DNA from: Halosimplex pelagicum
GTDB lineage: Archaea > Halobacteriota > Halobacteria > Halobacteriales > Haloarculaceae
Direction of reading: 5' to 3'
Length of the DNA stretch: 64,000 nucleotides
Assembly (NCBI RefSeq): GCF_013415905.1
Contig: NZ_CP058909.1
Location: 434,001 to 498,000, forward strand
Numbering within the stretch: position 1 is the stretch's first letter; each line of letters begins with the position of its first letter. The notes under the pieces were generated by a model. The model did not search any database and was not told where the DNA came from. It saw only the letters and a program-made list of their open reading frames with translations. Below, piece by piece: positions 26,500-35,175 of the stretch. The position numbers were made by a program, and so were the translations under genes.

Positions 26500-27303
26500 T
26501 CATCGGTCCTCCGCCTCCGCTGGGGGCGCGTCGTCGCCTGCGGGCGCGTCGCTCCCGTACCCGCGGAGGAACTCGACGACGCGCTCCCGTTCGGCGGCCA
26601 CCTCGCCGATGACGGTGATCGCCGGCGGCGAGATGCCGACCTCGTCGCGGGCGTCGACGATGGTGTCGAGCGTCCCGGTCGCCACTTGCTGATCGGGCCA
26701 GGTCGCGCGCTCGACGAGCGCGACGGGCGTCTCCGGGTCCATCCCGGCCTCGCGGAGCGCCGCGGTGTAGTCGGGCAGTTTGCCGACGCCCATCAGGACG
26801 ACGATGGTGCCGCCGGTCGCGGCCAGGGCGTCCCAGTCGACCGCCGACTCGTCCTTGGTCGGGTCCTCGTGGCCGGTGACGAAGGAGACGGAGGAGGCGT
26901 GGTCGCGGTGGGTCGCCGGGATTCCGGCGACCGCCGGGCCGGCGATGGCGGAGGTGACGCCCGGGACGACCTCGAAGGGGACGCCGTGGTCCGCGAGGTA
27001 GGCGGCCTCCTCGCCGCCGCGGCCGAAGACGAAGGGGTCGCCGCCCTTCAGCCGGACGACCGTCTTCCCGTCCTCGGCGAGTTCGACCAGCCGCTCGTTG
27101 GTGACCGACTGGGGCGTCCGGTCGCCCCCCGCCCGCTTGCCCACGTCTTCGCGTTTCGCCTCGGGGATCAGTCCCAGAATTTCGGGGCCGGGGAGCTTGT
27201 CGTGCAGGACCACGTCGGCCTCGTCGAGGAGCCGGCGGGCCTTGACGGTCAGCAGGTCCGGGTCGCCCGGGCCGGAGCCAACGAGGTAGACGGTGCCGGT
27301 CAT
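26500..27303 (-). CDS. sumT: Uroporphyrinogen-III C-methyltransferase
   Basis: Makes precorrin-2 by two SAM-dependent methylations of uroporphyrinogen III, feeding siroheme, the archaeal siroheme-dependent heme route and cobalamin. It has 267 residues with the family signatures VYLVGSGPGDPDLLTVKARR (about 5-24), VVRLKGGDPFVFGRGGEE (about 80-97) and VVLMGVGKLPDY. It starts at an ATG overlapping the hemC stop and precedes hemD. Also called cobA. No C-terminal fused synthase domain. Confidence 0.95.
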   Translation of the reverse strand: MTGTVYLVGSGPGDPDLLTVKARRLLDEADVVLHDKLPGPEILGLIPEAKREDVGKRAGGDRTPQSVTNERLVELAEDGKTVVRLKGGDPFVFGRGGEEAAYLADHGVPFEVVPGVTSAIAGPAVAGIPATHRDHASSVSFVTGHEDPTKDESAVDWDALAATGGTIVVLMGVGKLPDYTAALREAGMDPETPVALVERATWPDQQVATGTLDTIVDARDEVGISPPAITVIGEVAAERERVVEFLRGYGSDAPAGDDAPPAEAEDR

Positions 27304-28538
27304 TCCTCGCCACCCGCGTCGGCGTCGTCACCGCCTCCGTCGCCCCCCACGGCGGCGCCGCCGTCCTCGTCGGGCGTGTCCGGCGAGGCGCTGGCGGCCC
27401 CCGAATCCTCGCCGGCCTCCCGGCGCGCCTGCTCGATCAGGTCCGCGGCGCCGGCGTCGGCGAGATCCGCCGCGAACTCGCGGGCGGCCTCGGCGTGGTT
27501 CTGGACGGGCAGCTCGCGCGTCTCGCGCACCTCTTCGTCGCCCTCGCGGTCGAGCACGCGGACGCTCGCGCGGACGACCGACCCCTGGAGGACGGCGTAG
27601 ATGCCCACGGGCGCGACGCAGCCGCCGCCGAGTTCGCCCAGGATCGTGCGCTCGACGGTCGCCTCGACCCGCGTCGGCGAGTGGTCCAGCACGCTCCGCA
27701 GGTCCTCGGCGAGTTCGCCGTCCCTGGCCGTGACCGCCAGCGTCCCCTGGCCCGGCGCCGGGACAAACGTACCGGGACCGAGCTGTCGGTGCTCGACGTG
27801 GTGGAGCAGCCCCGCCCGCTCCAGCCCCGCCTCCGCGAGGACGATCGCGTCGTACTCGACGTCGGGGTCCTGCTCCAGCGCCCGCCGCTGGAGTTCGGTC
27901 AGGTCCTCGAACCACTCCTCGACGGTCCGGTCGTACTCCGAATCGTCCTCGTCGTCTTCCTCGTCCTCGTCGCCGTCGTCGAGCTGTTTGTACTCGGCCA
28001 TCTCCTCGATTTCCTCGTCGGCCTCGGCGACGACCCGCCGTTCGTGCTCGGCCAGCAGCGGCGGCGCGAGCAACTTCTGGATGCGCGTGTCGACGTTGCC
28101 CCGCAGGGGCTGGACATCCAGGTCCCCGCGCTCGGCGAGCAGCTGCGCGCCGCGGCGGAGGCTGGACGTGCCGACCGTCGCGCCCTCGGGCAGCCCCGAG
28201 AGGGAGGCGCCGTCGCGGGTGACCAGCACGTCCCGCGGCGCGGCCCGTTCGGGGACGCCCGCGACGACCATGTCCTCGGGCATCTCCGTGGGCATGTCCT
28301 TCATCGAGTGGACCGCGGCGTCGCAGTCGCCGTCGAGCACCTCCTCGTCGAGCGCGCGGACGAACGCCCCCGTCTTCCCCAGTTCGTGGATCGCCTCGTC
28401 GGTGATCTGGTCGCCCGTGGTCTCGACCTCGACGAGTTCCACGTCGAAGCGGCGGTTCTCCAGGCGCTCTTTGATGGTGGCGGCCTGCCGCAGCGCGAGC
28501 GCGGACCCGCGAGTCCCCAGCCGGAGCGTCGTACTCAT
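27300..28538 (-). CDS. hemC: Hydroxymethylbilane synthase with acidic insertion
   Basis: Polymerises porphobilinogen to hydroxymethylbilane. It begins MSTTLRLGTRGSALALRQA and keeps the family blocks HSMKDMPTEMP and LGGGCVAPVGIYA; the Cys there holds the dipyrromethane cofactor. At 412 residues it is about 100 longer than usual. A very acidic insertion (about residues 170-215, with DGDEDEEDDEDDSEYD) interrupts the enzyme, and a low-complexity Gly/Asp/Ala tail (about 370-412) ends it. Both are predicted disordered and probably reflect haloadaptation. First gene of the hemC-sumT-hemD operon. Confidence 0.95.
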   Translation of the reverse strand: MSTTLRLGTRGSALALRQAATIKERLENRRFDVELVEVETTGDQITDEAIHELGKTGAFVRALDEEVLDGDCDAAVHSMKDMPTEMPEDMVVAGVPERAAPRDVLVTRDGASLSGLPEGATVGTSSLRRGAQLLAERGDLDVQPLRGNVDTRIQKLLAPPLLAEHERRVVAEADEEIEEMAEYKQLDDGDEDEEDDEDDSEYDRTVEEWFEDLTELQRRALEQDPDVEYDAIVLAEAGLERAGLLHHVEHRQLGPGTFVPAPGQGTLAVTARDGELAEDLRSVLDHSPTRVEATVERTILGELGGGCVAPVGIYAVLQGSVVRASVRVLDREGDEEVRETRELPVQNHAEAAREFAADLADAGAADLIEQARREAGEDSGAASASPDTPDEDGGAAVGGDGGGDDADAGGEE

Positions 28539-28589
28539 TACCTCTCAGTGGTCGGGCCGTGGTGAAAAGCACACCACTTCCGCGCTCGC

Positions 28590-29215
28590 TCGACGTTCCG
28601 TTCGATGTGCTCGTTTATCGGTTGTTTCTGTTGGATAGGGTGTGAAAGCAAGTCGACCGACAGCGACCGCACTTGACGGAGACGGCAGGCGATGAAAGCC
28701 CTCGCTGCGCTCGCTCTAAACCGCAGTGACCGCACTTGACGGTGAGCGATGAAAGCCCTCGTCGCGCTCGCGGTCGCTGAGCGGGATATCCGCGCTCTCC
28801 GCACAGCCCGCGCGGATAGTGGCCCACTCAGGCGACTGAACAAGCGCGAGCGCGCCTCGCCCTTTCAGTCCGCCAGGGACCGCCACCGCACGGTACCGCA
28901 ACCGCCCCGCACAGCACCGCAGACGGCCACGAGCCTCCCCAGCCGATTCGCTCGCCTGCGGCTCTCTCATCCCTCGCGCGGCTACGTCGCGCGCACGAGA
29001 GCGCGCGACAGCACGCGCCGACCGCACCGCGACCGCTCGCCGCAACAGCCACTCCCTGCAGATAGCATCCGGCGCCGCAGGCGCCGGTTCACCGGCTGCG
29101 AGGGAGCGGAGCGACCAACGCAGCCGGCTTTTTTCACCCATGTTTTTTGCCGGGGGTCGAGGTGCGAGCCCGCCGGCTCGCGCCGACGCCCCCGGCAAAA
29201 AGATGGCTGTACTGA
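28590..29215 (-). repeat. Interspersed noncoding repeat, copy R1 (inverted relative to R2)
   Basis: The reverse complement of this stretch aligns along its length with 38595-39145, near-identical over the first 150 bases and more loosely after that. Shared landmarks in order are: AGCCATCTTTTT, a long hairpin, CATGGGTGAAAAAA, a GC palindrome, ATGCTATCTGCAG, GAATCGGCTGGGGAGGCTCG, GGCGGACTGAAAGGGCGAGG, and GCGAGGGCTTTCATCGCTCA. Here a unit of about 62 bases (GACCGCACTTGACGG to GAAAGCCCTCG) is duplicated (28667 and 28729). Reading frames differ between copies because of indels, so it is not coding. It fills the hemC-GH97 divergent gap. Confidence 0.88.
29143..29201. other. Long hairpin inside R1
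   Basis: T6-GCCGGGGG pairs with CCCCCGGC-A5, then an internal loop, then GCGAGCC pairs with GGCTCGC around a four-base tip. It is the same structure as at 38608-38667, inverted. T-runs at its borders and at 29129-29134 could end transcription on either strand. Confidence 0.75.
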
Positions 29216-29311
29216 ACGCCGTCGACGGTTCTGCAGACCGTTCCGGCGACGGATCGGGCGACTCGTTCCGACACCCGCAACTTTTTGCGACGGCCGCGAG
29301 CCTCCACGCAC

Positions 29312-31057
29312 ATGCGACTCACCGGCCCCGCCGACGCGAACGCGGCCGTCTTCGACCCTGAGACGGCCGAACTCGCCGTCGAGCGCGACGGCACGACGCT
29401 CGTGGCGCCCTCCGAACTCCCCGTGGAGAAACTCGCCCGTCAGCTCCACGGCGTCGACTGGACCGGCGCCGCGGTGTCGGTCGACGACCCCACCGAGGTC
29501 GACGAGACGTACGCCCTCCCGAAGGGGAAAGCGCGCGAGCGACGGCACCGGGCGGTCGAGCGGACGGTCACCTACGACCACCCCGATGCCGACGGCGTCG
29601 TCGAGGTGGACCTCCGGGCCGCCGCCGAGGGCGTCGCCTTCCGATTCCGCGTCACCGGCACGGCGATGCAACGACACACCGGCGACGAGACGACCCTCTC
29701 GCTGCCCCGCGACACCGCCACGTGGCTGATCCCCTTAGACGAGGCCCACGAGGCCAGCGCCCGCCAGCAGCCCGTCGTCGAGACGGGCGGAGAGTACTGC
29801 ACGCCCGGCCTGTTTCGGGTCGACGACGAGTGGCTGCTGCTGGCCGAAGCGGGCGCCGACGGCGACTACGCCGCGGCCCGCCTCGTCGCCGAGGAATCGG
29901 GACCGGGGATGACGTTCGGGCTCCCGCAGACGCAGATGAACGCCCACTTTCCGCTGGAGACGCCCTGGCGCGTCGCGATCACCGGCGACCTGGCCGACAT
30001 CGTCGAGTCGACGCTGGTGACCGACCTCGTCGACGACGCCGGGTTCGACGACGAGTGGGTCGAACCGGGCCGCGTCGCGTGGTCGTGGTGGTCCGAATCG
30101 GACAGTCCCGACGACTTCGAGCGCCAGCGCGAGTATATCGACTACGCCGCCGACCGCGGGTGGGAGTACGTCCTCGTCGACGCCGGGTGGCCGCGCCGCC
30201 GCGCGGAGATGCCCGACCTGATCGACTACGCCGACGAGCGCGGTGTCGACGTGATCCTCTGGACCCACTGGACGGACGTGAACACCGAGTCCAAGCGGAG
30301 CGAGCGCCTGCCGACGTGGGCCGAGTGGGGCGCCGCCGGCATCAAGGTCGACTTCATGGACGCCGACGACCAGGGCCGGATGGGGTTCTACGACGACCTC
30401 GCCGAGGCGGCCGCCGACCACGAACTGCTGGTCAACTTCCACGGTTCGGTCGTGCCGACGGGCCTCCAGCGCCGCTACCCCCACGTCATGACCTACGAGG
30501 GCGTCATGGGTGCCGAGTACTACAAGTGGTCCACCGTCACCCCCGAGCACAACTGCACGCTCCCCTTTACCCGCAACGTCGTCGGCCCGATGGACTACAC
30601 GCCGGTGACTTTCTCCGCCGACGCCGCACAGACGACGCCGGGCCACGAACTCGCCCTCTCGGTCGTCTTCGAGTCGCCCCTTCAGCATTTGGCCGACTCC
30701 ATCGACGAGTACGCCGCTCGACCCGAAGCCGAGGGGTTCCTGGAGCGGGTGCCCGCGGCCTGGGACGAGACGCGCCTCGTCGGTGGGCACCCCGGCGTCG
30801 AAGCGACCGTCGCCCGCCGGTCGGGCGAGGAGTGGTTCCTCGGATCCATCACCGCGGGTCCACAGCGCATCGTCACCGTCGACTGCTCGTTCCTGGGGAG
30901 CGGCGCGGCCGACCCCGGCGACGAGTGGACCGCCCACGTCGTTCGAGACGAGGGAGACGGAACGCTCGAATCGGAGGAGTGGACCGTCACCGGCGAGGAA
31001 GCGCTGGACGTGGTCGTCCCCGAGAACGGTGGGTTCGCGGCGCGGTTCACACAATGA
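29312..31057 (+). CDS. Glycoside hydrolase family 97 (alpha-galactosidase/alpha-glucosidase-like)
   Basis: A 581-residue GH97 glycosidase: an N-terminal beta-sandwich (about 1-230), a central (beta/alpha)8 barrel (about 245-500), and a C-terminal beta domain. The barrel markers include YIDYAADRGWEYVLVDAGWP, WGAAGIKVDFMDADDQGRM (candidate Asp nucleophile of retaining members in KVDFMDADD), HGSVVPTGLQRRYPHVMTYE with GVMGAEYY (candidate acid/base), and HNCTLPFTRNVVGPMDYTP. There is no signal peptide, so it should act in the cytoplasm on imported or internal alpha-glycosides. Start is the ATG at 29312. The NUDIX gene follows with an overlapping start. Confidence 0.9.
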   Translation: MRLTGPADANAAVFDPETAELAVERDGTTLVAPSELPVEKLARQLHGVDWTGAAVSVDDPTEVDETYALPKGKARERRHRAVERTVTYDHPDADGVVEVDLRAAAEGVAFRFRVTGTAMQRHTGDETTLSLPRDTATWLIPLDEAHEASARQQPVVETGGEYCTPGLFRVDDEWLLLAEAGADGDYAAARLVAEESGPGMTFGLPQTQMNAHFPLETPWRVAITGDLADIVESTLVTDLVDDAGFDDEWVEPGRVAWSWWSESDSPDDFERQREYIDYAADRGWEYVLVDAGWPRRRAEMPDLIDYADERGVDVILWTHWTDVNTESKRSERLPTWAEWGAAGIKVDFMDADDQGRMGFYDDLAEAAADHELLVNFHGSVVPTGLQRRYPHVMTYEGVMGAEYYKWSTVTPEHNCTLPFTRNVVGPMDYTPVTFSADAAQTTPGHELALSVVFESPLQHLADSIDEYAARPEAEGFLERVPAAWDETRLVGGHPGVEATVARRSGEEWFLGSITAGPQRIVTVDCSFLGSGAADPGDEWTAHVVRDEGDGTLESEEWTVTGEEALDVVVPENGGFAARFTQ

Positions 31058-31596
31058 CGATCGAAGAGCGGACTCGCGAGGAAGTCGACCGTCGACTGGC
31101 CCGCCTGAAAGAGGAATTCGGTCAGTTCCCGGTCGTCGAGGAGACCGCCGAGAACGACCCAGAGTTCTTCGAGTCGGGCGTCGAGATGGTCGAAGAGGGC
31201 TGGATCGGCGACGCCGGCGCGTTCGTGACCGACGACGACGATCGAGCGCTGCTGATCCGCCACGAGTCCGAACCGGAGAAGTGGGGCACTCCCGGCGGCG
31301 GTCACGAACCGGGCGAAAGGATGGCCGAGACCGCCCGCCGCGAAGTCCGCGAGGAGACCGGGGTCGACGTCGAACTAACGGGAGTCTTCCGGGCTCGGCG
31401 GAAGACGGCCGTCCACGCCGACGACCCCGACCGGCGGTTCCAGATGCTCACCGTCTGGTTCGACGGGGACACGCGGGAGGCCGAGATCGACGTCGGCGAC
31501 GACGAGATCGCCGAAGCGCGGTGGTTCGCGGAGCCACCGGACCGGGTTCACGACTTTCTGGAAGCTCGAATCGTGACGTGGGCAGAGCGGCGGTAG
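31054..31596 (+). CDS. NUDIX hydrolase
   Basis: A 180-residue pyrophosphohydrolase with a perfect Nudix box, G-x5-E-x7-R-E-U-x-E-E-x-G-U (GHEPGERMAETARREVREET with the next G-V, about residues 89-111). The N-terminal 60 residues form a helical extension (ERTREEVDRRLARLKEEFGQ) seen in a haloarchaeal ADP-ribose/NTP-type subgroup. The start ATG overlaps the GH97 stop, so the two are coupled. The substrate is not predictable beyond a nucleoside diphosphate linked to X. Confidence 0.9.
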   Translation: MTIEERTREEVDRRLARLKEEFGQFPVVEETAENDPEFFESGVEMVEEGWIGDAGAFVTDDDDRALLIRHESEPEKWGTPGGGHEPGERMAETARREVREETGVDVELTGVFRARRKTAVHADDPDRRFQMLTVWFDGDTREAEIDVGDDEIAEARWFAEPPDRVHDFLEARIVTWAERR

Positions 31597-31611
31597 CACG
31601 ATATCGACCAG

Positions 31612-31956
31612 TCACAGCCACTCGCGTCCGGTCTTCTGTAGCCCCTCGACCTCCTCGTGCGGATAGACCTCCGCCATCGCGTCGACGATCGCGACCAGTT
31701 CGGTCACAGAGACGGATTCGTCCTCGAAGAACAGCACGGCGTGGTATTCCCCGGGCGAGAACCGAGCGACGAAATCGTCGTCGTACGTGACGATCGTTCG
31801 GTCGGTCTCGACCGAGTATCGGGCGAGATCTGCGTCAGATGCCCCCTTGCCGAGTTCCGGAATCGAATCGACGTGCTCGGTATCGTGTCCCGACGCAGTG
31901 AGGCGGTCGGTCGCGCCGTTCTCGATGTTCTCGTCGAGCAGCAGCCGGTACCCCAC
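31612..31956 (-). CDS. DUF5615 PIN-like toxin
   Basis: A 114-residue protein of the Mut7-C/DUF5615 PIN-like group: LLLDENIENG at the N-terminus with the first acidic site, DTEHVDSIPELGKGASDADL in the middle, and VTYDDDFVARF with further acidic residues. Such proteins pair with DUF433 antitoxins; the gene here directly follows one (2 bases between). Presumed RNA-cleaving toxin, unproven for this family. Confidence 0.88.
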   Translation of the reverse strand: MGYRLLLDENIENGATDRLTASGHDTEHVDSIPELGKGASDADLARYSVETDRTIVTYDDDFVARFSPGEYHAVLFFEDESVSVTELVAIVDAMAEVYPHEEVEGLQKTGREWL

Positions 31957-31958
31957 GA

Positions 31959-32252
31959 TTACTCGTCCGGCGGCCTGAGCGTCGTCCGGTCCTCGGCCTC
32001 GGCGATCCGCTCCTCGTGCCGTTTCTCGACGGTGTCCATCTCGTCGGGATTACGATGGTAGTAGGTGAGCGCCGCGTACACGTCCGCGAGTGGGAGGTCG
32101 TATCGATCGGCCACCGACGCCGGGGAGAGGCCGCGGGCCTCGACCTGTTCGCGGAGGAAGCGGACGGTCAGGCGCGACCCCTCGACGTGAGGCTCGTCGT
32201 GTATCTCGGAGTCCTCGCCCGGGACGATACCGCTCACCTGTTCGGTCGCCAT
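31959..32252 (-). CDS. DUF433 antitoxin
   Basis: A 97-residue protein with the DUF433 helix-turn-helix core (EGSRLTVRFLREQVEARGLS then PASVADRYDLPLADVYAALTYYHRN) and an acidic tail. It is encoded just before its DUF5615 partner. It probably binds both the toxin and its own promoter. Starts at ATG 32252, 29 bases after a TATA-like box, so leaderless. Confidence 0.88.
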   Translation of the reverse strand: MATEQVSGIVPGEDSEIHDEPHVEGSRLTVRFLREQVEARGLSPASVADRYDLPLADVYAALTYYHRNPDEMDTVEKRHEERIAEAEDRTTLRPPDE

Positions 32253-32275
32253 CTACGTCGAAATTGCGCGGTTTC

Positions 32276-32286
32276 GGATTTAAACC
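32276..32286 (-). promoter_or_regulatory. Predicted TATA box of the DUF433/DUF5615 pair
   Basis: GGTTTAAATCC on the minus strand, centred about 29 bases before the antitoxin start. Fits a leaderless archaeal promoter. Confidence 0.55.
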
Positions 32287-32380
32287 TTCGCTGGCAGCGA
32301 ATGGTACCCTTCTGCTCGAGACTCTCCTGTTCGGGTGTTGGTCGGCGGTCGGATCGGCTGTTCCGGTCCAGATGGGTCCG

Positions 32381-32770
32381 TTACGTCCGGAGATTCGTGA
32401 CCTGCATCACCGCTTCGAGCGCGTCCGTCTCGAAATCGCCGTCTGCGACGACCAACTCATCCCCGGTCGACCGAGCAGTCGCGGCGATCAGTAAGTCCGC
32501 CGTCGCCAGTCGATCGCCGTCGTCGATCAGTTCGTCCTGAAGCCGAGCCGCCTCGATGGCGACGGATTCGTTCAGGTCGAGCGCCTGCACGCCGGCGAAG
32601 TCCTGACGGACCCCGACGATGTCCGTGTCGCCGCTCCCGAGACGGCCGTTGATCACCTCGAAGACGCACATCGTCGACGTGAGCCACGGCTCGCGACCCT
32701 CGATGTACGCTCGAACTGAATCGTCGCCGCGGAGATACTGGATGATAGCCGACGTGTCCAGAAACGTCAT
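32381..32770 (-). CDS. vapC: VapC-like PIN-domain toxin
   Basis: A 129-residue PIN-domain ribonuclease. Acidic active-site residues are visible in MTFLDTSAIIQYLRGDD (D5), CVFEVINGRLG (E), RLATADLLIAATARSTG (D) and VVADGDFETDALE (D). It begins at the ATG overlapping the antitoxin stop. Expected target is tRNA or rRNA, as in other VapC proteins. Second toxin-antitoxin pair in a row on this strand. Confidence 0.9.
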   Translation of the reverse strand: MTFLDTSAIIQYLRGDDSVRAYIEGREPWLTSTMCVFEVINGRLGSGDTDIVGVRQDFAGVQALDLNESVAIEAARLQDELIDDGDRLATADLLIAATARSTGDELVVADGDFETDALEAVMQVTNLRT

Positions 32771-32967
32771 CGGTCGGGGCGCTCCCGCCCGTCGCGGAGG
32801 TGTTTCATCGCCTCGTCCGCCGCCTCGTCGCCCCAGGCACCGAAGTTCATCGGCTCGCGGCCGCTCGTGATCCGCTGGAGAAACTCGTCCCACGTCTCGT
32901 CGTCCCGCTTCAGGCCGTCGAGCCGCGCTTTGGTCTCCTCGTCGACCGGTATCGATGTCCGGCTCAC
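32767..32967 (-). CDS. VapB-like antitoxin
   Basis: A 66-residue protein starting at a GTG (SRTSIPVDEETKARLDGLKR) with a ribbon-helix-helix-like N-terminus and a charged tail that would wrap the toxin. The stop overlaps the toxin start (ATGA). A palindrome adjoins the start codon and is the likely site of autoregulation. Confidence 0.85.
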   Translation of the reverse strand: MSRTSIPVDEETKARLDGLKRDDETWDEFLQRITSGREPMNFGAWGDEAADEAMKHLRDGRERPDR

Positions 32968-32988
32968 GTGAATTTATTGGGAATTCAC
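32968..32988. promoter_or_regulatory. Palindromic operator of the vapBC pair
   Basis: GTGAATT and AATTCAC face each other across seven bases, directly upstream of the vapB GTG. The position over the expected promoter or start region suits antitoxin autorepression. Inferred from symmetry and position. Confidence 0.55.
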
Positions 32989-33090
32989 CGGTCAAAAACC
33001 TTTGTTCGCGAGAGGGCGGATCCGATCGACAGCGGCCTGCGATTCCCGTGACCCCGGCACTCATACCCCGCCCGCTCTCACCCCCAGCCG

Positions 33091-33714
33091 ATGACGGGGA
33101 CCTTCGTCGCGCTGGAGGGGACCGCGGGAACGGGCAAGTCGACGTTGCTGGACGCACTGGCCGACGAACTCCGCGAGCGCGGCGAGTCGGTCACGACCGT
33201 CCCGGAGTTCGCCGACGGGTCGATCGGCGAGTTCGTCGTGGACGAGATCGTCAGCGGCGACGCCGCGCAGTTCCGCGAGCGCGCCCTCTCGCTGACGGCC
33301 GGGGCGCTCGCGAGCGTCAGCTACCAGGCCGAGACCGAGATCCGGCCCGCGCTCGACGAAGGGGAGATCGTCCTCACCGAGCGATTTCTGGACAGCGTCG
33401 CCGTCTACGACACCCCCTTCGTCGCCGAGCGCGAGGGCGTGTCGATGGAGGGGGCTCTCGCCGAGTTCCGCGCCGCGATGCCGGTCGAGCCGGACCTGAC
33501 GGTTCTGCTGACAGTCGACGAGGAGACACACCGCGAGCGCCTCGCGGCCCACCGGCCGGAACTGCTCGACGACGGCGCCGTCCCCGACCGACGCGGCGAG
33601 CGCGAACGGCGATACCGCGACCTGCTGGCCGACCGCGAGGACGCCCTGGTCTACGACAATTCCGGCGACGTGTCCACCGCAGTCGCAGAAATTGCCGCGG
33701 AAATCGAACGATAA
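33091..33714 (+). CDS. tmk: Thymidylate kinase
   Basis: Phosphorylates dTMP to dTDP for DNA synthesis. In 207 residues it shows the P-loop EGTAGTGKST (about 9-18), VLTERFLDSVAVYDTP in place of the family DRY-type motif, and an Arg-rich lid segment (DRRGERERRYRDLL). The protein is typical in length. The DRY-type motif reads ERF here, so a related deoxynucleoside monophosphate kinase remains possible. Confidence 0.83.
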   Translation: MTGTFVALEGTAGTGKSTLLDALADELRERGESVTTVPEFADGSIGEFVVDEIVSGDAAQFRERALSLTAGALASVSYQAETEIRPALDEGEIVLTERFLDSVAVYDTPFVAEREGVSMEGALAEFRAAMPVEPDLTVLLTVDEETHRERLAAHRPELLDDGAVPDRRGERERRYRDLLADREDALVYDNSGDVSTAVAEIAAEIER

Positions 33715-33812
33715 CCGACGATTGCCGCCGCGCAATGGACACAGTTATTCGGGGAGACGTGTAACGCCACGTCACCAGCTATGCGTCACGCACACACGAT
33801 GCAGGTGATCCG

Positions 33813-34991
33813 ATGCGAGTCGTAGTGAAGTTCGGGGGCACGAGTCTCGGCAACGGCGAGCGCGTCACGCGCGCGGCCGACTCCATCGCGGCGGCCATCG
33901 AGAACGGCCACGAGGTCGCCGTCGTCGCCAGCGCGATGGGGTCGACGACCGACGACCTGCTCGACGACATCAACTACGAAGCCGAGGACGCCGACCGCGC
34001 CGAGATCGTCTCCATGGGCGAGCGCACCTCCGTCCGGATGCTCAAGGGCGCGCTCGCCGCTCGCGGCATCGACTCCGACTTCTTCGAGCCCGGCAGCGAG
34101 GGGTGGCCGATCATCACCGACGAGTACGGCGAGGTCGACGTCGACGAGACGAAGAAACGCGCCAGCGCGCTCGGCGGCCAGCTCTCGGACGTGGTCCCGG
34201 TCATCACCGGGTTCCTCGCCCAGGACCTCCAGGGCAACGTCACCACCCTGGGACGGGGCGGCTCTGACACCACCGCCGTCATGCTCGGCAAGTTCATGGA
34301 CGCCGACGAGGTCGTCATCGTCACCGACGTCGAGGGCGTCATGACCGGCGACCCCCGCGTCGTCGAGGGCGCCCGCAACGTCGGCGAGATCACCGTCGAC
34401 GAGCTTCGCTCGCTATCCTTCCGCGGCGCTGAAGTCGTCGCCCCCTCCGCGCTGTCGTACAAGGACGCCGATCTGGGGGTTCGCGTCGTCCACTACCAGC
34501 ACGACGACCTGCTCACGGGCGGCACGTCCATCGAGGGGGAGTTCCAGAACCTCATCGACCTGCAGGAGGACCGACTGGCCTGCGTGACCGTCGCCGGCCG
34601 CGCCATCCGCAACAGTCCGGGCATCCTCGCCGACCTCGCCGCCGCGCTGGGCGACGAGGGGATCAACATCGAGGCCAACTCCTCGGGGATGGACTCGATC
34701 ACTTTCTACGTCGACGCCGACGACGCCGAGGACGCCGAGGCGCTGTTGCACGACGAGGTTGTCGACGGCGACGCCCTCTCCAGCGTCACCGTCGAGGACG
34801 ACATCGCCGTCGTCCGCGTCACCGGCAGCGACCTCCCCAACCAGCCCGGCATGGTCAAACGCACCGTCGACCCCGTCTCGGAGGCCCACATCCATCTCTA
34901 CGACGTGATCACCTCCGCGACCTCCGTCTCCGTGTTCGTCCCCTGGGACGACCGCGAACAGACGCTCCAGCTCGTCCAAGACGTGTTCTGA
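33813..34991 (+). CDS. Aspartate kinase
   Basis: First step of the aspartate family (Lys, Thr, Met, Ile): phosphorylates aspartate. It has 392 residues. The kinase domain starts VVVKFGGTSLGNGERVTRAA, with GRGGSDTTAVMLGKFMDADE and VTDVEGVMTGDPRVV. Two ACT domains follow (about 260-390; CVTVAGRAIRNSPGILADLA and AVVRVTGSDLPNQPGMVKR) and probably give feedback control. Not fused to homoserine dehydrogenase. Confidence 0.95.
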   Translation: MRVVVKFGGTSLGNGERVTRAADSIAAAIENGHEVAVVASAMGSTTDDLLDDINYEAEDADRAEIVSMGERTSVRMLKGALAARGIDSDFFEPGSEGWPIITDEYGEVDVDETKKRASALGGQLSDVVPVITGFLAQDLQGNVTTLGRGGSDTTAVMLGKFMDADEVVIVTDVEGVMTGDPRVVEGARNVGEITVDELRSLSFRGAEVVAPSALSYKDADLGVRVVHYQHDDLLTGGTSIEGEFQNLIDLQEDRLACVTVAGRAIRNSPGILADLAAALGDEGINIEANSSGMDSITFYVDADDAEDAEALLHDEVVDGDALSSVTVEDDIAVVRVTGSDLPNQPGMVKRTVDPVSEAHIHLYDVITSATSVSVFVPWDDREQTLQLVQDVF

Positions 34992-35144
34992 GCGGTCCGC
35001 GCCCCAGTCTCCGCTCTCCGCCCGACCGAGCCGCCGGCTCGTCGCCGTCCCGACCGCCGACCGGTACGACCCCCTGACGGCTCCCCACCGGTCAATAGCC
35101 CTCCCGAACAGTCGAACGGTCACAGTATCCTATATATTACCGCT

Positions 35145-35154
35145 GTTTATATAT
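35145..35154 (+). promoter_or_regulatory. Predicted TATA box of the transducer-like gene
   Basis: GTTTATATAT ends 22 bases before the ATG at 35176, predicting transcription start at the ATG itself. A second A/T-rich box (CTATATATTA) lies at about 35130-35139 and may be an alternative promoter. Confidence 0.55.
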
Positions 35155-35175
35155 GGGGAGACTGCAGTGGCGGCC

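Noticed and set aside
28590..29215. Short open frames in the repeats (including strings such as GGLKGRGALA)
   Set aside because: The frame differs between copies because of indels, composition is basic, and no start is conserved. The repeats are treated as noncoding.
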